DNA of 64,000 bases. It comes from Brachyspira hyodysenteriae ATCC 27164. GTDB taxonomy: Bacteria; Spirochaetota; Brachyspiria; Brachyspirales; Brachyspiraceae. Below the pieces are notes generated by a model. That model worked only from the letters and a program-made list of their open reading frames with translations. It was not told the DNA's origin and ran no database searches. The stretch is from positions 806,001 to 870,000 of the forward strand of contig NZ_CP015910.2 of NCBI RefSeq assembly GCF_001676785.2, written 5' to 3'. Position numbers and translations under genes: made by a program. Shown here one piece after another: positions 63,369 through 64,000 of the stretch. Position 1 is the first letter of the stretch, and each line of letters starts with the position of its first letter.

Positions 63369-64000
63369 ATGTTTTTTGGAGATTTTAAATTTATTGTTTT
63401 ATATATATTTCTTCCTGTACTGATAATTTTATTTATTATGTCTAGAAGAAAAGTGCATAAAGTTTTATCAATATTTACTAAAAACTTGAATTTTCAAAAT
63501 GATAAAAATTATAAAAGAATATCAAATTTGAGAATATTTTCTATTATATTTATGATACTTGCATCTGCAAGCTTGGTATTTGCTTTGATGCAGCCTAAAT
63601 GGGGAATAATAGAGCAGAAAATTAAAACAGATAATTATATGGTAACGATCGCATTAGACTTATCAAGATCAATGGATGCTGACGATGTATGGCCTTCAAG
63701 ACTTGAAAGGGCAAAATTAGAAATAGAAAAATTTGTTAAAAAAACCGATAATTTATCTGTAGCATTGGTAGGTTTTGCAGGAACTAGTTTTATAGCTTCT
63801 CCTTTTACTCAGGATATGGAAACATTTACTTATATACTTGATAATTTGACAACTAAATCAGTTACTTTACAAGGTACTAGAATAGCAGATGCTTTAGTTA
63901 CAGCTAAGAATACTTTTAATGTTGATGCTGTAAGTAAAAAATCTATTATATTAATAACTGACGGTGAAGATCATGGCGGTTATTTTGATGATATATTAAA
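63369..64000 (+). CDS. VWA-domain membrane protein (BatA/BatB-like), 3' end cut off by window edge
   Basis: First 210 codons of an inner-membrane protein of the aerotolerance Bat group. A short N-terminal helix (VLYIFLPVLIILFIM), a basic loop and a second helix (SIIFMILASASLVFALM) precede a von Willebrand A domain with an intact MIDAS: ALDLSRSMDADD, then SVALVGFAGTSFIASPFT and LITDGEDHGG. BatA/BatB proteins usually neighbour MoxR ATPases; none is visible here because the window ends. ATG 63369 with GGAAA upstream. Confidence 0.88.
   Translation, partial: MFFGDFKFIVLYIFLPVLIILFIMSRRKVHKVLSIFTKNLNFQNDKNYKRISNLRIFSIIFMILASASLVFALMQPKWGIIEQKIKTDNYMVTIALDLSRSMDADDVWPSRLERAKLEIEKFVKKTDNLSVALVGFAGTSFIASPFTQDMETFTYILDNLTTKSVTLQGTRIADALVTAKNTFNVDAVSKKSIILITDGEDHGGYFDDIL

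Noticed and set aside
1-64000. tRNA, rRNA or other stable RNA genes
   Set aside because: No cloverleaf-type T-arm or other stable RNA signature was noticed by eye; a covariance scan would be needed to exclude small RNAs.

Overview
The window is a low-G+C (roughly 27%) bacterial chromosome segment that looks like a Brachyspira-type spirochaete. This is inferred from extreme A+T richness, the triplicated MglB galactose/glucose-binding proteins, the YjfB-type and FlgJ-type motility proteins, an MCP, the lipoproteins with loose lipoboxes, and gene families typical of anaerobic spirochaetes. No rRNA, tRNA, CRISPR array or insertion sequence was recognised. Genes are dense, on both strands, and mostly housekeeping, with a few accessory stretches.

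Layout. 1-2.8 kb: three MglB-like sugar-binding proteins (minus). 3-4.4 kb: aroB plus a frameshifted small lipoprotein. 4.4-5.5 kb: a flavodoxin/DUF3793 operon with a leaderless-looking promoter and paired palindromes. 5.8-7.7 kb: htpG. 8-14 kb: two PepSY-like periplasmic proteins, a degenerate HD-GYP protein, a sigma-70 factor, a membrane-anchored protein, a GNAT enzyme and an amino-acid-binding lipoprotein. 14-15 kb: a monofunctional biotin ligase and a small membrane protein. 15.2-19.1 kb: an iron-type ABC permease and two tandem binding lipoproteins without an ATPase. 19.3-20.4 kb: a TPR protein.

20.4-27.6 kb is an accessory, defence-like stretch: HicB/HicA, a pentapeptide-repeat membrane protein, a hairpin cluster, a Type IIG-like restriction-methylation fusion, a self-contained 51-residue small-protein unit, a Panacea-domain antitoxin overlapping an unknown 105-residue partner, and an orphan adenine methyltransferase. 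27.6-39.5 kb returns to core genes: guaA, murJ, an MCP with an unusual C-terminal domain, a FlgJ-type rod protein, DUF2752, a miniature TonB-receptor-like barrel and polA. 39.5-41.4 kb is a second candidate defence module, a two-gene ABC-type ATPase plus PD-(D/E)xK nuclease pair with its own promoter, inserted between polA and the amidase/topA/dprA cluster.

41.5-50.1 kb carries amidase, topA, dprA, a TPR lipoprotein and addA on the minus strand. 50.2-55 kb carries an AI-2E family protein, a GT9 glycosyltransferase, a chloramphenicol acetyltransferase-like enzyme, a lipoprotein and queH. 55-56.3 kb has an XRE regulator and two YjfB-like motility peptides. 56.4-59 kb looks like a persulfide/CoA-disulfide module: a CoA-disulfide reductase-rhodanese and a rhodanese fused to a CstR-like repressor, with strong palindromes in both promoter regions. 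59-62.2 kb is a pyrimidine operon (pyrK, pyrD, and a PyrF-PyrE fusion in inverted domain order). The window closes with a ferredoxin-like protein and the start of a VWA-domain BatA/BatB gene.

Functions are assigned from recognised motifs and family knowledge only; no database search was run.
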